A DNA stretch of 7,166 nucleotides from JBGPFS01 sp041483455 (GCA_041483455.1 JBGPFS010000128.1:1-7166), one strand, 5' to 3'. Numbered from the stretch's first letter, positions 1 through 6,469 are shown. Translations and numbers: made by a program. The notes: generated by a model from the letters alone, not told the origin.

Positions 1-2
1 GG

Positions 3-548
3 CCGCTCATGGTCGTCGGCGTCACCCTGCAGCTGCTCTTGCTCGCGATCCTTGCGCTGTCGGGCTCGTACTGGGCGATCCTGGTCGTGATGCTGTGCGT
101 CGAGCTGGCCTCGAACACGGCCCAGGGGCCATACCAGGGGGCCACCCTCTCGGCGATCCGTCGGGTCGATCCGACGGTGTCGCTCCAGCTGCTCGGCGAT
201 GGCGACATGCGGACCGAAGCCGGTCTGGCGGATGCTCGCTCGCTCTTCCCCGGGGCTCTCGCCCCCGCCGACCGGCAGCTGGCGGGTATCTATGTCCTGC
301 CGTCCGTCGCGGCGATGCATCGGGCGCTCCCCGCGGTCGAGCCTGGCGCGGCCGGTTCACTGATGCCGGCGGCCTGGCACTCCGGTACCAGCGGCACCGA
401 CGTCGCCGGCCGCTCCTACTCGCTCACCACGCGCTGGCTGGTCGTCGAGAACGTGGCTCTCTCCGTCTTCACGCTGCCGACACCGTCGGCTGCCGATCGC
501 GCCTATCTCGACCAGCTCACGACCGCGCTCGGGGAGGTTTCGCCATAG
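3..548 (+). CDS. Partial ORF: MFS-transporter-like segment joined to an unrelated C-terminal region
   Basis: The frame is open to the left edge, so the true start may lie outside; the first internal ATG is at 9. The first 45 or so residues are two hydrophobic stretches with a short N-T-A-Q-G-P-Y-Q sequence, which resembles a motif in major facilitator superfamily transporters. That would place this segment in a transporter's middle membrane helices. From about residue 55 the character changes: the rest is soluble and alanine/proline-rich, with a plausible beta-helix ending (R-W-L-V-V-E-N-V-A-L-S-V-F-T, then a short helix), and no more membrane spans follow. An MFS protein should have about twelve helices, so this looks like a chimera or decayed gene made by an internal deletion. 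A genuine small protein is possible. It ends at TAG 546-548, just before a tandem repeat. Function is not assigned. Confidence 0.5.
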   Translation, partial: PLMVVGVTLQLLLLAILALSGSYWAILVVMLCVELASNTAQGPYQGATLSAIRRVDPTVSLQLLGDGDMRTEAGLADARSLFPGALAPADRQLAGIYVLPSVAAMHRALPAVEPGAAGSLMPAAWHSGTSGTDVAGRSYSLTTRWLVVENVALSVFTLPTPSAADRAYLDQLTTALGEVSP

Positions 549-564
549 GCATCGATCGGCCGCG

Positions 565-612
565 GTAGCCGACGAACTCCGTAGCCGACGAACGCCGTAG
601 CCGACGAACTCC
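565..612. repeat. Three tandem copies of a 16-bp unit
   Basis: The unit GTAGCCGACGAACTCC occurs at 565-580, 581-596 and 597-612 with no spacer. Copies one and three are identical and the middle copy differs by a single base (T to G at unit position 14). The array starts 17 bases after the stop of the ORF at the left edge. At 16 bp the period is not a multiple of three, which argues against a coding repeat. It could be a small VNTR from slippage or a cluster of binding sites. Confidence 0.9.
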
Positions 613-650
613 ACCGAGCCGCGACCGGACCCGTCAACTTCTGTAGGGCC

Positions 651-670
651 GAAACATGGCGCGATGTTTC
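651..670. other. Near-perfect 20-bp palindrome, operator-like or small hairpin
   Basis: GAAACAT and ATGTTTC form perfect 7-bp arms around a GGCGCG centre that is itself nearly palindromic (GCGC), so 18 of 20 bases are symmetric. No T-run follows, so it is not a typical intrinsic terminator. Symmetry and size suit a dimeric repressor's operator, but no gene start with a good ribosome binding site follows closely, so the regulated gene is unclear. Confidence 0.45.
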
Positions 671-1079
671 CATCGTGTGTCTGGAACACAGGGGCGCCGT
701 TCCGAAAGGGCAGCCCACCTTGACCCGAGGTTCGGCGCTCAGTCACCTACCGCCGATGACCGTCCCGAAACGCGCCTCGTTTCGGAGTGCGCCGAGGGCG
801 GTCTCACTTGAGCGTGCTAACCGAGCGTGCTGCGCATTGCCCTTTTGGGGCGAAGGCAACAGGTGCCGGGAGCCGCCGTCTGGTACGCAAGCAACCCCAT
901 CAGTCAGCAGCGAGGTGAAACCGGGCAGAGACAATCCTGGGAGCGACGATCCTCGCCCGGCCCGGCGTCGACATACCCGATCAGGGGCTGGCCGGCCATG
1001 AGCTCGACATAGCCGGCCAGCGATACCCTCCAGGCCTCGGCCTCATCGGCCGTCGGCCCGAGCCGGACTCACCTCATGG

Positions 1080-1997
1080 CTAATCGACGTAGACCCAAGG
1101 CACACCAATGTAGTTGGCGTTGCCGTCGCTGAAGTTCAGCTGGGCCGTGGAGCCTCCGCCCCGGGCGTAGACGTAGAACGAGGCGCTGACGCGGAGGTAG
1201 GCGCGGTCAGCCCCCAGCAGATCCGAGTAGTACATGGTGCGCCAGCCGTCGAAACGGTCGTTGACGTTGATGTTCTGGCTGTCCATGTCGAACACGTTGG
1301 TCGAGCCGCCGGCCTTGTAGTTGTACTGGTAACCGACAGCCGATAGATCGATGCGTGCGTGAGCTTCCTTGGAATCCCAGAAGCCGTCGTCCGCGTAGAT
1401 GATGTAGAACCCGTGGAACGGCACCCAGATCGTGTGGCTGTAGTTGCGATTCTCCGTCGGCACGTAGGAGAACCACCAGTCGATCACGATGGCACCCCCG
1501 CATGCGCCGGTTCCGAAGATGCCGGAGCCGCTCCCGTTGCAGGCGTCCCAGACATCGAAGTTCCCAGGCGAGTAGCCCTGCCAGAGGACCGTGCCGTTGT
1601 CCCAATGCACGGTGCCGTAATACGGCGTGAACCATCCCAGTGAATTCGGCGCGACGAGGTGGCCCCCAGCAAGCCCAGGGTGCGTCGCTGTCTCACCCTC
1701 TGGTGACGGTTGCGAGGCTGCGAGGGTCTTCTTGATCCGCTCGACATTCGTCTGGGTGGCGGCGCTTGCCTTTTCGTGTTCCTTCGCCAGCGAGTCCAGG
1801 ACAGCGCTGATGTCTCTCGGGAGGGACTCTCGGAGTGCCCCAAGCCGCTTCTGGCCGCGGGCCTCCAAGTCCTTGAGCTGGTCCGCCTGACTCTTCTGGA
1901 GGCGGATCACTTCTTCGCGGCGCGCCTTGACGAGTTCCTCCAGAACATCGTCAGACGGCTTGAATGTCGTGTTGATTCTCTCTGCCACGGTAGTCAT
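1080..1997 (-). CDS. Hypothetical protein: coiled-coil N-terminus, aromatic-rich beta C-terminal domain
   Basis: I do not recognise this 305-residue protein. Residues 15-95 are highly charged with heptad-like hydrophobic spacing (LEELVKARREEVIRLQKSQ and onward), predicting a long helix or coiled coil. Residues 96-118 are a Pro/Gly/Thr-rich linker. Residues 119-305 are rich in Trp, Tyr, Phe, Gly and Asn, as in a beta-sandwich or fibre-type domain. Two cysteines (153 and 166) flank a Gly/Ser loop and could form a disulfide. No signal peptide or membrane helix is seen, which is odd for a domain of this look. The start chosen is ATG 1995-1997, where the helical region begins; AAAGG abuts it directly, which is too close for an ideal Shine-Dalgarno. 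The frame continues upstream to a GTG at 2102 (340 residues), but those 35 extra residues look non-coding and have no ribosome binding site. It stops at TAA 1080-1082. Confidence 0.75.
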   Translation of the reverse strand: MTTVAERINTTFKPSDDVLEELVKARREEVIRLQKSQADQLKDLEARGQKRLGALRESLPRDISAVLDSLAKEHEKASAATQTNVERIKKTLAASQPSPEGETATHPGLAGGHLVAPNSLGWFTPYYGTVHWDNGTVLWQGYSPGNFDVWDACNGSGSGIFGTGACGGAIVIDWWFSYVPTENRNYSHTIWVPFHGFYIIYADDGFWDSKEAHARIDLSAVGYQYNYKAGGSTNVFDMDSQNINVNDRFDGWRTMYYSDLLGADRAYLRVSASFYVYARGGGSTAQLNFSDGNANYIGVPWVYVD

Positions 1998-2356
1998 CCT
2001 TTGCGCTAGGGACGCGACGCTTTGGCAACTACCTGGGCCTTCCGAGAATCCCTCGTGGCGCTGGGCATCCGCGAGATAGCCGATACCGCTGTTGGCAGGC
2101 ACGATTCAGATGTTCAGCCAGCTGCGGGACGCACGCCATCGAAAGGCCAGCTAGCTACGCCCAACGAGCTCAGGCGGGCTTGAGCCCGTGTGCCCCCTTC
2201 CCCTCGCCTGACAGTCGCGGATAGCTCAAGGTCTAACTCGGTGCGGCCGCGGTCAATAGGTTCTTTACCCTATCGCACGGTATCTATCGGCAGTATCGCG
2301 GAGGGGCTGACACAGGGCACCGATCCCGCCGAGGGGTCGCCGAGCTCCACCGACGA

Positions 2357-2629
2357 TCATGACGATTGGCATGAGGCCCTCTCGCCCAGACGATCGCTGC
2401 CGAAGCGCCTCCGGAATCGGACTACCACACGCTCCCTCGCCATAGGTCCTCCGGCCGGTCGGTCAGTCCTCGCTGGTGCCGCTGGGCTAGTGGTGAGCAT
2501 CGCGGCCAGCTGAATCGCGGCGGCGAGGCCGACGATCCCTGCCGCAGCGATTGCGAATGGGAGCCACCAACGGTGATCGGTACCTCGTCTGATCCGGAGC
2601 GTCCCCTCTCCGCCATTCAGCGCAGCCGG
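2357..2629 (-). pseudogene. Possible small membrane protein remnant lacking a start codon
   Basis: Open frame between stops TAA (2630-2632) and TGA (2357-2359), 90 codons. Near its beginning basic residues (R-I-R-R-G) lead into about 19 hydrophobic residues starting W-W-L-P-F, then a Pro/Ala/Arg-rich tail. This follows the positive-inside pattern of a single-pass membrane protein. No standard start precedes the helix in this frame; the only nearby ATG (2614-2616) is in another frame, so a one-base frameshift between about 2560 and 2614 would be needed to join it. There is no Shine-Dalgarno at that ATG. It could be a decayed gene, a sequencing indel or chance. Product unknown. Confidence 0.25.
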
Positions 2630-2656
2630 TTAGACAAGCCCGGGCCCTGCCCTAAC

Positions 2657-2686
2657 TTGGTTGCGCTCGCAACGGAAGCGTAGAGT
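2657..2686 (+). promoter_or_regulatory. Possible sigma-70-type promoter for the DoxX gene
   Basis: TTGGTT (2657-2662) and TAGAGT (2681-2686) are separated by 18 bases and lie upstream of the DoxX start, giving a leader of about 55 bases. Both hexamers are only partial matches to consensus (4 of 6 in the -10). A small hairpin GTTGC-GCTC-GCAAC sits in the spacer. Confidence 0.28.
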
Positions 2687-2751
2687 AGGCAGGTTCACGG
2701 CTGATGAGCCACTCGTTCGGTCGTGCACCTGTCTCGACTGGAGTCACGGCC

Positions 2752-3273
2752 ATGACACCCGGCGATCTCGGTCTACTCAGCCTGCGTCTCGTGATCGGCC
2801 TGACCTTCGCCGCCCACGGCGCGCAGAAGGCATTCGGATGGTGGTCGGGTCCCGGGTATGCGGGCTGGCGCGCCGGGGTCGAGCGCATGGGGCTCCGCCC
2901 GGGGGGCTTCTGGGCCCCCGTCTCGATGGCGGCTGAACTCGGGGGCGGTGTCCTGATCGCGGTGGGTCTCCTCACCCCCCTCGCGACCGCGGCGCTCATC
3001 GCCCAGTCGGTCGTGATCATCGGGCTCGTCCACCTGCCCAAGGGTTTCTGGAACGCCAAGGGCGGCGTCGAGTTCCCGCTCAGCCTTGCGGCGGGGGCCG
3101 TGGCCCTCGCCGGCACGGGAGCTGGGTCGACGTCGCTCGATGCGACCCTGGGGCTGTCCTACTCGGCGGAAGTTCGCGGTCTGCTCATCGCGGTCGGGGT
3201 CCTCGGTGCCCTCGTCGGGCTCGCGATCTCGCGGATGCGGCCAGTTGGCCGTCCGGCGGCGGGGCCACGCTAG
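2752..3273 (+). CDS. DoxX-family integral membrane protein
   Basis: A 173-residue inner-membrane protein of the DoxX family, which in various bacteria is linked to redox or oxidative-stress functions; no precise reaction can be stated here. Hydrophobic segments at about 5-24, 53-74, 76-95, 105-122 and 143-160 fit the family's four helices plus an extra C-terminal one. Family landmarks are the first helix ending G-L-T-F-A-A-H-G-A-Q-K (about 16-26), followed by G-W-W, and the H-L-P-K-G-F-W-N-A-K-G-G-V-E stretch (94-107) between helices three and four. The start is ATG 2752 because GGAG (2740-2743) sits 8 bases upstream; an in-frame ATG at 2704 would add 16 unlikely residues. It ends in an arginine-rich tail at TAG 3271-3273. 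It stands alone on the plus strand and converges with the minus-strand gene ending at 3454. Confidence 0.9.
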   Translation: MTPGDLGLLSLRLVIGLTFAAHGAQKAFGWWSGPGYAGWRAGVERMGLRPGGFWAPVSMAAELGGGVLIAVGLLTPLATAALIAQSVVIIGLVHLPKGFWNAKGGVEFPLSLAAGAVALAGTGAGSTSLDATLGLSYSAEVRGLLIAVGVLGALVGLAISRMRPVGRPAAGPR

Positions 3274-3352
3274 CGCGGCCCAGGTCGGTGGTCGCCAGCC
3301 CGCTCGAGCAGCGCTCGGGATGATGACCCCGGTGAGCGGCTCCAGCGGTCCG

Positions 3353-3434
3353 GGGTCGGTCTCGCCCACGAACGTGGGGTGGCCTGCCACCGACCCTCGG
3401 ACGCACCCGACACGATGGCGAGATCGTGGGCGAG
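3353..3434. repeat. Nested and competing inverted repeats between convergent genes
   Basis: Several perfect inverted repeats overlap here. CTCGCCCACGA (3361-3371) pairs with TCGTGGGCGAG (3424-3434), 11 bp. GGGTCGGT (3353-3360) pairs with ACCGACCC (3389-3396), 8 bp. CCCACG/CGTGGG (3365-3378) forms a tight hairpin, GGTGGC/GCCACC (3378-3391) another, and CACGAT/ATCGTG (3411-3428) a fifth. They cannot all form together. The position between convergent genes suggests a bidirectional terminator, but no T-run is present. Confidence 0.6.
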
Positions 3435-3453
3435 CCGGTCAGGCGGTACGGGC

Positions 3454-3681
3454 CTAGCCAGCCTGGGGGCCTTCTGCGCCAAGAAAGGCTTCCAGCTGGG
3501 CGATCGCGTCTCGTAGCGCATCGTTGGCGCGACTCCAGACCCGCCACTGGCCGCAGGTTCGCTCCGACCACCCCGAGATGGCCCCGGGAGCCAGATCAAA
3601 CGCCTGGAGGAAGGCGCGCGATTCCGAGTTTCGCGTCGCGACAACCCGAGCAGTGAGACGCCGGAACTCCACGACATCCAT
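3454..3681 (-). CDS. Small hypothetical protein, 75 residues
   Basis: I do not recognise this protein. It reads M-D-V-V-E-F-R-R-L-T-A-R-V with a mixed helical composition, several Trp (W38, W46 and W49 by my count) and a predicted C-terminal helix (A-N-D-A-L-R-D-A-I-A-Q-L-E-A-F-L), and one cysteine. No signal peptide, membrane helix or known motif is seen. The start is ATG 3679-3681 because GGGAGG lies five bases upstream, the best ribosome binding site in this part of the window; an in-frame ATG at 3732 would add 17 low-complexity residues and is rejected. It stops at TAG 3454-3456. It follows the 107-residue small gene by 86 bases on the same strand and could be cotranscribed with it. The strong ribosome binding site is the main reason to believe it is translated. 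Confidence 0.6.
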   Translation of the reverse strand: MDVVEFRRLTARVVATRNSESRAFLQAFDLAPGAISGWSERTCGQWRVWSRANDALRDAIAQLEAFLGAEGPQAG

Positions 3682-3685
3682 GAAA

Positions 3686-3692
3686 CCTCCCG
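3686..3692 (-). promoter_or_regulatory. Strong Shine-Dalgarno fixing the start of the 75-residue gene
   Basis: On the minus strand GGGAGGT is followed closely by TTC and the ATG at 3681. It supports the shorter start over the upstream in-frame ATG at 3732. Confidence 0.6.
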
Positions 3693-3767
3693 CAGCGGAC
3701 CCCGATGCAGCGGCGGTCGTTAGCGCTCCCAACCGACGTCGATCGTCACCGTGGTTCTCCTGCCCGA

Positions 3768-4091
3768 CTAGGGGCGATCGCGCGCCTGGAGACGATGCCG
3801 CGTGGTCACCTCGACTCGACCCCGCTCGTCCCTTGCGGGATGCTCGACGAGGGCGATCAGGCGGCTGGTCATGAAGCGGCCGGTGCGTACCGGCTGACCG
3901 GTCCGCGTCACCTCGCGCACCTCCACGACTCCGCGGGACGTGACGACCTCGATGCGACGACCGGCTCGCGTGGCGACGATCTCGAAGATCTGGACGCCCT
4001 GCCCGGTGTCGACCACGGCCTCGACTCGGTCACCCTTCACGGAGCGAACAATACTCCGCAGGTGCCCGCTCTCAGCGTGGAACGCGGACAC
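3768..4091 (-). CDS. Small hypothetical protein, about 107 residues, uncertain start
   Basis: This stretch is the downstream part of a long open frame running from 4727. Only the part after about 4120 reads like real protein; the rest is a shadow of the membrane-protein gene. The region V-K-G-D-R-V-E-A-V-V-D-T-G-Q-G-V through V-V-E-V-R-E-V-T-R-T-G has alternating hydrophobic and charged residues typical of beta strands, followed by a helix (M-T-S-R-L-I-A-L-V-E-H) and a basic tail. No cysteine, membrane helix or known motif is visible, and I do not recognise the family. The start is uncertain: GTG at 4089-4091 is chosen for length; another GTG at 4040 (90 residues) is possible; neither has a good ribosome binding site. 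It stops at TAG 3768-3770. It lies 128 bases after the membrane-protein gene on the same strand. Confidence 0.5.
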   Translation of the reverse strand: MSAFHAESGHLRSIVRSVKGDRVEAVVDTGQGVQIFEIVATRAGRRIEVVTSRGVVEVREVTRTGQPVRTGRFMTSRLIALVEHPARDERGRVEVTTRHRLQARDRP

Positions 4092-4219
4092 GATCGTTGG
4101 ATCGTGCTTGATCGAATAGGACGAACGTCCCCCGGTCGCTCCGGGTCGGTTGGCCGCTCGCGCGGGGTTGCGGTCCGGGGGTGGAGAAGGGGATCTCGAG
4201 CCGCACTCCGCGGCCGCAC

Positions 4220-4828
4220 TTAGCTGAACCTGAACGGGGCCGTCAGCGCGTGCCAGATCCACTCGATCGCGCCGAGGAAGGTCGTCTCGTCGAAGATCCG
4301 TCCGACATGAAGCGCCCACTCCTGGCCGAGCTTGCCCGCGAGCAGGACCGCGAGGACGGCGGCGCCGCGAGCAGGTGTCCAGATGAAGGCGGCGCGGAAA
4401 CGCATCGTGAAGGCGACGGCGATGAACCAGAACTCGAAGAGGTTGGGGAAGAAGAACAGCGCCTCGCGCGGCACGAGCCCGGTCTCGAAGGCGGCGAAGC
4501 CGACGAGCCGGAAGAGATAGAGCGCGACCGCGATCCGCTTCGGCAACGGCGCGAAGTCCCGGAGCGCGACGATGAGGAACGCCGCGAGGTACACCTGGTC
4601 GGCCCACTTGTCGAAGGTCTGGTAGCCCGCGAAGCCGCTCCAACCCCCGAACACGACGAACAGGTTGAACAGGAGCAGGTCGAACAGGTCGCACACGACC
4701 GCGACGAGGGCGCCCCAGAACGGCCACCGCAGGACGAACAGGGAACCGATGATCCGGTACAGCCCGACGAACGCGACCACGGGGTCCATGACGACATCGT
4801 CTGTCGTGGCGCCCGGCGCGTAAAGCAT
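4220..4828 (-). CDS. Polytopic membrane protein of unknown function, 202 residues
   Basis: An integral membrane protein I cannot place in a named family. Hydrophobic segments lie at about 16-34, 36-60, 77-92, 97-115, 128-142 and 155-166, suggesting five or six membrane helices. Charged residues within or beside helices (D47, D50, D74, D78, and E118, E122, E132) and many Phe/Trp are notable. The segments R-I-A-V-A-L-Y-L-F-R-L-V-G-F and F-F-F-P-N-L-F-E-F-W-F are distinctive and could serve for a family search. The start is ATG 4826-4828; the only closer alternative is ATG at 4789 (residue 14), and neither has a clear Shine-Dalgarno. A stop lies nine codons upstream, so no longer form exists. 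It stops at TAA 4220-4222. It follows the 139-residue gene by 82 bases on the same strand. Confidence 0.8.
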   Translation of the reverse strand: MLYAPGATTDDVVMDPVVAFVGLYRIIGSLFVLRWPFWGALVAVVCDLFDLLLFNLFVVFGGWSGFAGYQTFDKWADQVYLAAFLIVALRDFAPLPKRIAVALYLFRLVGFAAFETGLVPREALFFFPNLFEFWFIAVAFTMRFRAAFIWTPARGAAVLAVLLAGKLGQEWALHVGRIFDETTFLGAIEWIWHALTAPFRFS

Positions 4829-4910
4829 CTCGAGGCCGACCAGGCGGAGCTACCTGTTCGCGCGGTTGCGAGTCGAACCGGCCTGATCGCAGCCGCCCAC
4901 TCCCGGGCAG

Positions 4911-5330
4911 TCAGCTCCCGAAGATGCAGACGTGGAACGCGTCGTCGAGGCCCGTGCCTCCGCCCAGTCCGTCGATGATCTCGCCCTCGCGGCCGACGAT
5001 CGCACCGTCGCGCGTGACCAGCTCAGCTCGCCCGTTGACCCGCCAGGCTGCCCATCCGCTCGGCCAGACGACCTTGACTGGCTGTCCGTCCCACTCGGAC
5101 ACGAGGATGAGGTCATCGCCCGCAGTCGCGACGCGAGCTGGAGCGAGAAGGGCGGTGTTGCACCCGAAGGTCGGCATGAGATGCGGTGGCCTCGTGACGA
5201 TGTGAAGGCGGGTCGCGCCCGGCGGAAGGGCCGGCCCGGGCCACAGCGGGCTGAGCCTGAACGCAGCCCCGGCAAGCAGCAGGATGCTTCCGGCAAGGAT
5301 CGCGAAGAGGCGGACGTGTCGGCGCAGCAC
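4911..5330 (-). CDS. Membrane-anchored or secreted protein of unknown function, 139 residues
   Basis: Residues 1-6 are basic (L-R-R-H-V-R) and 7-23 form one hydrophobic helix, so the protein is probably an N-terminally anchored or exported protein with its body outside the membrane. No lipobox cysteine follows the helix. The body has two cysteines (57 and 135) that could form a disulfide, and a beta-rich core (D-L-I-L-V-S-E-W-D-G, V-K-V-V-W-P-S-G, A-E-L-V-T-R-D-G-A-I-V-G-R-E-G). The closing D-D-A-F-H-V-C-I-F is the kind of ending seen in hypothetical exported proteins with C-x(n)-C pairs. The start is GTG 5328-5330, supported by AGGGTGAG a few bases upstream. It stops at TGA 4911-4913, a real UGA stop useful for judging the selenoprotein UGA in this window. 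No enzymatic motif is seen. Confidence 0.75.
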   Translation of the reverse strand: MLRRHVRLFAILAGSILLLAGAAFRLSPLWPGPALPPGATRLHIVTRPPHLMPTFGCNTALLAPARVATAGDDLILVSEWDGQPVKVVWPSGWAAWRVNGRAELVTRDGAIVGREGEIIDGLGGGTGLDDAFHVCIFGS

Positions 5331-5536
5331 GGTCTCACCCTGCGCACGGCGGTAAGCCGAGTCAAGTGCCAGCTCTCCCCGTCCGCGCGCCTCGCTCGGA
5401 CCCCGAGTTCATTCACGGGCTTTGAGAATCGACACGATCTGCTCATGGTGAGACGGGCGCCCCGTGGACGGCCCGCCCCGGACGAAGCCCTTCGGCGCCT
5501 GCTCAGGTTGACGCCGCGAACGCAGAGTCTTCGGGA

Positions 5537-6469
5537 TCAGCGGTAGACCGATCCGCCCAGGTACTTGAGGCCGGAGTCGACCTGGATCGTGGCGACGCGA
5601 GCCCCCGGACCAAGACGGACGGCGAGTCGTCTGGCGACGACGAGATTGGCCCCCGTCGAGGGGCCCGAGAAGATGCCGTCCTCGCGGGCGGCGCGGCGAG
5701 CCATGTCGAGCGCGTCGGCGGTCGTGATGGTCTGGACCTCGTCGAAGTCGTCCGGCCGGAGCTGCGGTGGAAAGAAGCCGGCGCCGCCGCCCTCGATATG
5801 GTGGGTGCCGGGGGAGCCGCCCGAGATGACCGGTGATTCAGCCGGCTCGATGACGACCCGGTGCAGCTGCGGGATTCGTTCCCGGAGGGCTCGGGTCGTG
5901 CCGAGGAAGCAGCCGGCCGTCCCGACGTAGACGCAGAAGGCGTCGATCCGACCCTCGAGCTGGGCCGCGAGCTCTCGTCCCAGGCTCAGATAGCCGTCCA
6001 CCATGTCCGGGTTGTTGAATTGGTCGGTCGGATAGCCACCCGTCTCGGCGACGATCTCCCGGGCGCGGGCCATCAGCCTCGGGATCAACGTCGGCGTGAT
6101 CCCCTCGGGGCTTCGGAGAACCTCGACCTGCGCCCCGAAGGCCCGCATCGTCGCGATCTTCTCGGGCGCGAACGCGTCCGACGAGACGATCCGGAGCGGA
6201 TAGCCCTTGAGTGCGCAGACAAAGGCCAGCGACGAGCCGGTGCTGCCGCCTGTGTACTCGACGACGGTCTGACCGGGTCGCAAGCGGCCAGAGCGTTCGG
6301 CCCCCTCGATCATCGCGAGCGCCATCCGGTCTTTGTAGCTGCCGGTCGGGTTCGCGCCTTCGAGCTTGACCCAGACCTCGGCAGTGTGCGGGCCCGGAAG
6401 CGTCGCCAGGCGCGCGATCGGTGTACCTCCGATCGCCGCTAACACTCCGGGTCGGTCGGGAACCGTCAT
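5537..6469 (-). CDS. PLP-dependent cysteine synthase family protein
   Basis: A fold-type II pyridoxal-phosphate enzyme related to O-acetylserine sulfhydrylase (CysK/CysM), which makes cysteine from O-acetylserine and sulfide in the cytosol. Its 310 residues fit the family. Visible landmarks: the PLP-binding lysine in G-S-Y-K-D-R (K46); the substrate loop T-G-G-S-T-G-S-S (73-80), where canonical enzymes read T-S-G-N-T-G, so asparagine is replaced by serine; the phosphate-binding loop G-T-A-G (183-186), usually G-T-G-G; S-P-V-I-S-G-G (212-218); G-A-G-F (229-232); F-S-G-P-S-T-G-A-N (267-275), and D-S-G (298-300) near the C-terminus, whose serine contacts the pyridine ring. The loop change may alter the substrate, so cystathionine-type or other beta-replacement is possible. 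The start is ATG 6467-6469 with AGGAGG 12 bases upstream, slightly far. It stops at TGA 5537-5539. It follows the selenoprotein gene by 117 bases on the same strand. Confidence 0.88.
   Translation of the reverse strand: MTVPDRPGVLAAIGGTPIARLATLPGPHTAEVWVKLEGANPTGSYKDRMALAMIEGAERSGRLRPGQTVVEYTGGSTGSSLAFVCALKGYPLRIVSSDAFAPEKIATMRAFGAQVEVLRSPEGITPTLIPRLMARAREIVAETGGYPTDQFNNPDMVDGYLSLGRELAAQLEGRIDAFCVYVGTAGCFLGTTRALRERIPQLHRVVIEPAESPVISGGSPGTHHIEGGGAGFFPPQLRPDDFDEVQTITTADALDMARRAAREDGIFSGPSTGANLVVARRLAVRLGPGARVATIQVDSGLKYLGGSVYR

Larger units (their letters stand above)
549..1079. other. Intergenic region without a supportable gene
   Basis: Apart from the tandem repeat and palindrome listed separately, I see no gene with a credible start and ribosome binding site. 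Around 836-858 there is a modest hairpin (TTGCC-C-TT against AAGGCAA). I compared the 820-960 stretch by eye with conserved cores of tRNA, tmRNA, RNase P RNA, SRP RNA and the cobalamin riboswitch and found no match. On the minus strand 904-1068 is open between two stops and reads like protein in part (E-A-W-R-V-S-L-A-G-Y-V-E-L-M-A-G), but it has no upstream start; it may be a gene remnant. Confidence 0.5.
1998..2751. other. Long region with no confident gene; contains a start-less membrane-helix frame
   Basis: No frame here has both a plausible protein and a usable start. On the minus strand a frame open from 2629 to stop TGA 2357-2359 encodes a convincing transmembrane segment (W-W-L-P-F-A-I-A-A-A-G-I-V-G-L-A-A-A-I) preceded by arginines, but no ATG, GTG or TTG precedes the helix. 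The plus-strand frame at 2190-2513 overlaps it and has no protein-like character. A possible promoter for the DoxX gene is at the right end. Confidence 0.45.

Noticed and set aside
743..1012. Short frames on both strands and a possible structured RNA
   Set aside because: No start with a ribosome binding site, and by-eye comparison with common RNA families gave no match; only an isolated modest hairpin at 836-858 was found.
2265..2372. A 35-codon minus-strand frame starting M-P-I-V-M-I-V-G-G with GAGAGG five bases upstream
   Set aside because: The Shine-Dalgarno is decent but the protein is very short and the rest has no recognisable character; too weak to list as a gene.
3705..4223. A 172-residue plus-strand frame
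   Set aside because: It is antisense to the 107-residue gene; its D-D-L-E-D-L-D composition is the usual mirror of beta-rich GC-rich coding sequence.
4092..4727. Upstream part of the long minus-strand frame ending at 3768
   Set aside because: It overlaps the membrane-protein gene in another frame and is arginine/proline-rich shadow sequence; only the part after about 4120 looks coding.
4860..4890. A GGTTCGACTC sequence on the minus strand resembling a tRNA T-loop
   Set aside because: The flanking bases do not pair as a T-stem and no acceptor or anticodon arm was found. I also looked for tRNA-Sec-like sequence across the window and found none.
4181..4978. A 265-residue plus-strand frame rich in Glu, Asp and Arg
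   Set aside because: It is the antisense of the membrane-protein gene, a common artefact in GC-rich DNA.
5331..5536. A TTGACT hexamer on the minus strand near 5364 as a promoter for the 139-residue gene
   Set aside because: No -10-like hexamer occurs at a suitable distance.
4932..5546. A 204-residue plus-strand frame
   Set aside because: It runs antisense across the 139-residue gene, has charged low-complexity content and no ribosome binding site.
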